Below are positions 61,599 to 64,000 of a stretch of DNA of 64,000 nucleotides, piece after piece. Under the pieces are notes generated by a model, which did no database searches, was not told the origin of the DNA, and was given only the letters and a program-made list of their open reading frames with translations. Source of the stretch: Vagococcus elongatus (GTDB lineage Bacteria > Bacillota > Bacilli > Lactobacillales > Vagococcaceae); NCBI RefSeq assembly GCF_003987645.1, contig NZ_NGKA01000010.1:1-64000 (forward strand), written 5' to 3'. The first letter of the stretch is position 1, and each line of letters begins with the position of its first letter. Both the position numbers and the translations under genes were made by a program.

Positions 61599-61609
61599 AT
61601 TGCCGGCAT

Positions 61610-61640
61610 AAAAAAGAACTCCTGTTATTTTCAGGAGTTC
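61610..61640 (-). terminator. Terminator between late regulator and methyltransferase
   Basis: A 9-bp perfect stem GAACTCCTG / CAGGAGTTC, 7-base loop, six T on the minus strand. Separates the regulator from the packaging genes. Confidence 0.8.
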
Positions 61641-61707
61641 GCATGTTCTATTGAGTTTAATTTCACAATAGCAGTATAACATAAAGGTTGTCCACCTTGT
61701 GTCCACG

Positions 61708-62226
61708 CTATGTCCATTTCTCTAGGTACTCATAACCATACATATAAACGGAAAGAGTATGAATCGCTGCTTCTTCGTGCCTTGCAATTGTCTTTCTATT
61801 CATTCTTAATTCAACTGCAGTATCGAATTGACTCATTCTAGGTTGATTGATATACCTCAATTGCAAGATCTGAAATCTTTTACTTTCCTCAGTAGTAACA
61901 GCTTTTCGACAATCATCTTGATATTTTTTTAAAGCTTTATCTACATGGACCATCAACTTAGCAGTTTTTGCTTTATGCTCTAGTAGAGTGTCCAAATCAA
62001 AACGCCAATCACTCCACAAACTTCCGAGTTGCTCCGTTACCTGTTCGTTAACGATTTCGCAATGTTTTTTTAACTGATGATAATTTACAAGAAGTAGCTT
62101 TGTATTGTGGTACATTAAACTTCCTTTTCTTTTCTTCTCAATTTTTTGTTTTTTAACAACTTTGTCACTCACTAATTCTGCTAGAACATTTAATTGTTCA
62201 TCCGTCAATTCAGTTAGTTGTCGCAC
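61708..62226 (-). CDS. ArpU/RinA-like late gene regulator
   Basis: 172 residues from the GTG at 62226, which has AGAGGTGAT upstream; the longer frame overlaps the previous gene. Helical, with a C-terminal sigma-4-like helix-turn-helix (SQFDTAVELRMNRKTIARHEEAAIHTL). Position just before the packaging genes fits the activator of late transcription. Resembles in kind, not in length, the satellite's regulator at 31,264. Confidence 0.72.
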   Translation of the reverse strand: MRQLTELTDEQLNVLAELVSDKVVKKQKIEKKRKGSLMYHNTKLLLVNYHQLKKHCEIVNEQVTEQLGSLWSDWRFDLDTLLEHKAKTAKLMVHVDKALKKYQDDCRKAVTTEESKRFQILQLRYINQPRMSQFDTAVELRMNRKTIARHEEAAIHTLSVYMYGYEYLEKWT

Positions 62227-62233
62227 TATAAAA

Positions 62234-62452
62234 TCACCTCTTCCAATTTTGATACGCTTCATCTAGCCAAGATAACAACATATTGAATTGTTTAAGGACT
62301 ATCGGCTTGTTTTCGTATTTATTACAAATTTCTCCTGAAGAGAACATCACCCATTCCCAAAACTCATCCGAGCCAAATCCAAATTTTAATTGATTTTGGT
62401 TAGATTGATTGATCCACATAGCAACATCTTTGAAGAATGCGTCATAATCCAT
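62234..62452 (-). CDS. Small phage protein, unknown
   Basis: 72 residues, acidic, several Trp (FGSDEFWEWVMFSS). GAAGAGGTG before the ATG. Touches the RusA stop. No family recognised. Confidence 0.5.
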   Translation of the reverse strand: MDYDAFFKDVAMWINQSNQNQLKFGFGSDEFWEWVMFSSGEICNKYENKPIVLKQFNMLLSWLDEAYQNWKR

Positions 62453-62865
62453 TACGTCACCTCTTCAATTTTTATATAGATACCCGGCTTGTCTGCCCAA
62501 AATTTTTCTACAACGAGACTGGCAATCTGTGCATCGTTTTTATAAAAGCCTAAGTTTTCCATACAATCCTGCAACAGCTTATTACTATTATCCAAATCTG
62601 GCTTTGTATCTTTGTACTCACCATTTTTTCGTTTGCCAGTTCTAGGAAACAACCACTTGACTACCACTCTAAGTGGGCCAGTCATTTTTTCTTCCGGCAC
62701 ATATTTTCCTAAGTGAGCCATCAACTTATTTCGTGCTGCTTTCAATTTATCATCTTCATAAAAAACGGGAACGTGTTTCTTTTTTTTATGATCATAAACT
62801 ACCTGCACTTGTTTTTGTTGGTGAGTGGTCGTCGGCGGTCTCATCGCCATAAAAAACTCAATCAT
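62452..62865 (-). CDS. rusA: RusA-family Holliday junction resolvase
   Basis: 137 residues. The catalytic core KPDLDNSNKLLQDCMENLGFYKNDAQI carries the metal-binding aspartates of RusA. Resolves branched DNA made in phage replication and recombination. In the replication block just before the late regulator. Confidence 0.88.
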   Translation of the reverse strand: MIEFFMAMRPPTTTHQQKQVQVVYDHKKKKHVPVFYEDDKLKAARNKLMAHLGKYVPEEKMTGPLRVVVKWLFPRTGKRKNGEYKDTKPDLDNSNKLLQDCMENLGFYKNDAQIASLVVEKFWADKPGIYIKIEEVT

Positions 62866-62948
62866 GTTAACACCTCTTTTTCCGTTATTTTAAGGTGGTA
62901 TATACCTTTGTTTTTTCTCTCTGTCAGTTCCAAAATTTGTCACGCTGC

Positions 62949-63102
62949 GTTCTATTGTCTACTCTATCCCTTGAAAAGGGAGAGTAGACAAGAACGGCGG
63001 ACAGCGGTACGACAACGTTTCTAAGGGTTGTCAACGCCAGTCAACTCTATTTAGCCTTAGACGGATAAATAAGCACTGTCAACGCCAGTCAACTCTATTT
63101 AG
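62949..63102. repeat. Long hairpin and direct repeat downstream of the helicase gene
   Basis: A 46-base inverted repeat (62949-62994, about 20 bp with a few mismatches, GTCTACTCT / AGAGTAGAC core) and a 26-base direct repeat at 63030-63055 and 63077-63102. The second copy includes the last bases and stop of the helicase gene. No gene lies in 62,866-63,094. Possible replication origin or duplication scar. Confidence 0.5.
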
Positions 63103-64000
63103 ATATGACAGACTCGTTGACATCTTTTTTAATGATTGTTCCATCTGAAACTAAAAATTTCTTATGTTTTTTTACCCTAGCATAAACAGCGCTTCTAGCA
63201 ATTTCTAAATAATCAGCAATTGCTTTTACATCTACCGGATCGCCAGTATCACTCAAAACGTTGAACGCCTCTTCTAATTCTTTTTTACTTTTTTCACTAC
63301 GACTTTCATTCGCTTTCTTTGTGCCTTTTTTCCATTTCTCTTTTGGATCATCTTCTAATTTAATATCTTGAAGCGACTCATCTATTTCATGGATCGGATA
63401 TTTAAACCAAACATTGACTGGCTTTAATCTAGGGAACTCCCTCAGTATGCCTTCAATTCTCCAAGCGCTTGCTAGTCGAGCTGATTTCATAGCTTCGCTT
63501 CTTTCTTTATCAATCAGTTGTTTAATTTGTTTTCCTGTAATGGCAGCATTCAAATGATAGCTCATTTGTTTAAAACTTAACTCATCATCTTGGCTGATCT
63601 GATTATATGTAGGATTGTATTTTCTGATAGCATTCACATAAACCTGGCATTGTACTTGGTTTTCAAGTTGTGCATAGCGATCTTCAGTCACTGGCAATTC
63701 TATTAAATCCAAAATTGCATCGGGATCCCTGGCGAATACTCCGGATCCACTTGAACGGTCAATCGAATTTTTCCCGCCTTGACTACCCTTTGAATGATGG
63801 TGACAGTAAATTACTGCACAATTTAATTCAGTCGCTATCTTATCAAACTGATTGGTAAAGTTAGCCATTTCATGGGCACTGTTCTCGTCTCCAGTCAACA
63901 CTTTATAAATCGGGTCGATGATAACTGCAATATAGTTTTGTTTTTGTGCTCTCCTGATTAATTTAGGTGCTAATTTATCCATTGGACTCGTTTTCCCACG
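63095..64000 (-). CDS. RepA-like RecA-fold replicative helicase (cut by window edge)
   Basis: At least 302 residues; the frame runs on past the right edge (GKTSPMDKLAPKLIRRA, so the start is outside). Walker B VIIDPIYKVLTG, the CHHHSKG motif and the RSSGSGVFARDPDAILDL segment are those of AAA_25/RepA-type helicases. A basic linker and a C-terminal helix-turn-helix (VKAIADYLEIARSAVYARVKKH) follow. Unwinds DNA during phage replication. Confidence 0.82.
   Translation of the reverse strand, partial: RGKTSPMDKLAPKLIRRAQKQNYIAVIIDPIYKVLTGDENSAHEMANFTNQFDKIATELNCAVIYCHHHSKGSQGGKNSIDRSSGSGVFARDPDAILDLIELPVTEDRYAQLENQVQCQVYVNAIRKYNPTYNQISQDDELSFKQMSYHLNAAITGKQIKQLIDKERSEAMKSARLASAWRIEGILREFPRLKPVNVWFKYPIHEIDESLQDIKLEDDPKEKWKKGTKKANESRSEKSKKELEEAFNVLSDTGDPVDVKAIADYLEIARSAVYARVKKHKKFLVSDGTIIKKDVNESVISK

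Larger units (their letters stand above)
38900..64000 (-). mobile_element. Siphophage prophage (right end outside window)
   Basis: A continuous minus-strand set of replication, packaging, head, tail and lysis genes of a Gram-positive siphophage, with SPP1-type portal, GP20 scaffold and Gp15 family. The left end carries lysis genes and an opposite-strand moron. Integrase, repressor and early genes must lie past the right edge. The left boundary is uncertain by a few hundred bases. Confidence 0.85.

Overview
The window is low-GC Gram-positive DNA, most likely from Enterococcaceae or a close relative in Lactobacillales. The signs are strong AGGAGG-type ribosome sites, frequent TTG/GTG starts, glycerol 3-phosphate oxidase (GlpO) in place of a dehydrogenase, pyruvate oxidase, an Mga-like regulator, an LPXTG surface protein and a FucO-type reductase. 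The species cannot be fixed from the sequence alone.

Positions 1-27,050 are host chromosome. A glycerol module (glpK-glpO-glpF, minus strand) has a promoter and a cre-like site and lies downstream of an Mga-like regulator. Next come flavodoxin and a convergent flavodiiron protein, a TMEM175-like channel, pyruvate oxidase, a membrane metallopeptidase, a GntR-controlled ABC transporter with a clear operator/promoter, an M20 amidohydrolase, fucO, a two-gene unit (LPXTG adhesin-like protein plus a protein of unknown function), tRNA-Ser(CGA), a truncated nitrilase-family gene, and metNIQ. GlpO and pyruvate oxidase both make H2O2, and the flavodiiron protein probably disposes of O2 or NO, so oxygen metabolism is a shared theme.

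Positions ~27,430-38,900 look like a complete phage satellite of the PICI type, about 11.3 kb. It has an integrase, a short repressor without a peptidase domain, a divergent Cro-like gene with three operators, an excisionase-like gene, a Rha-like gene, an AEP primase with SF3 helicase, an iteron-like origin, an ArpU-like regulator, two coiled-coil proteins, and several small genes at the far end that carry their own promoters and terminators. It has no terminase, portal, capsid or tail genes. Two probable small RNAs run opposite to its operon.

From ~38,900 to the right edge lies most of a siphophage prophage, cut by the window end. Read right to left it runs: RecA-like helicase, RusA, late regulator, ParB-methyltransferase, terminase, portal, minor head, scaffold, capsid, connectors, tail tube, chaperones, tape measure, Dit with an inserted domain, tail-tip/collagen-like protein, holin, amidase, and an oppositely oriented secreted moron protein. 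The major capsid and tail tube genes are each followed by an open frame with no start of its own. These look like C-terminal extensions made by programmed frameshifting (-1 at a G run in the capsid gene, +1 at CCC-TAA in the tail gene). The satellite and the phage sit next to each other, so the pair may be a satellite with its helper.
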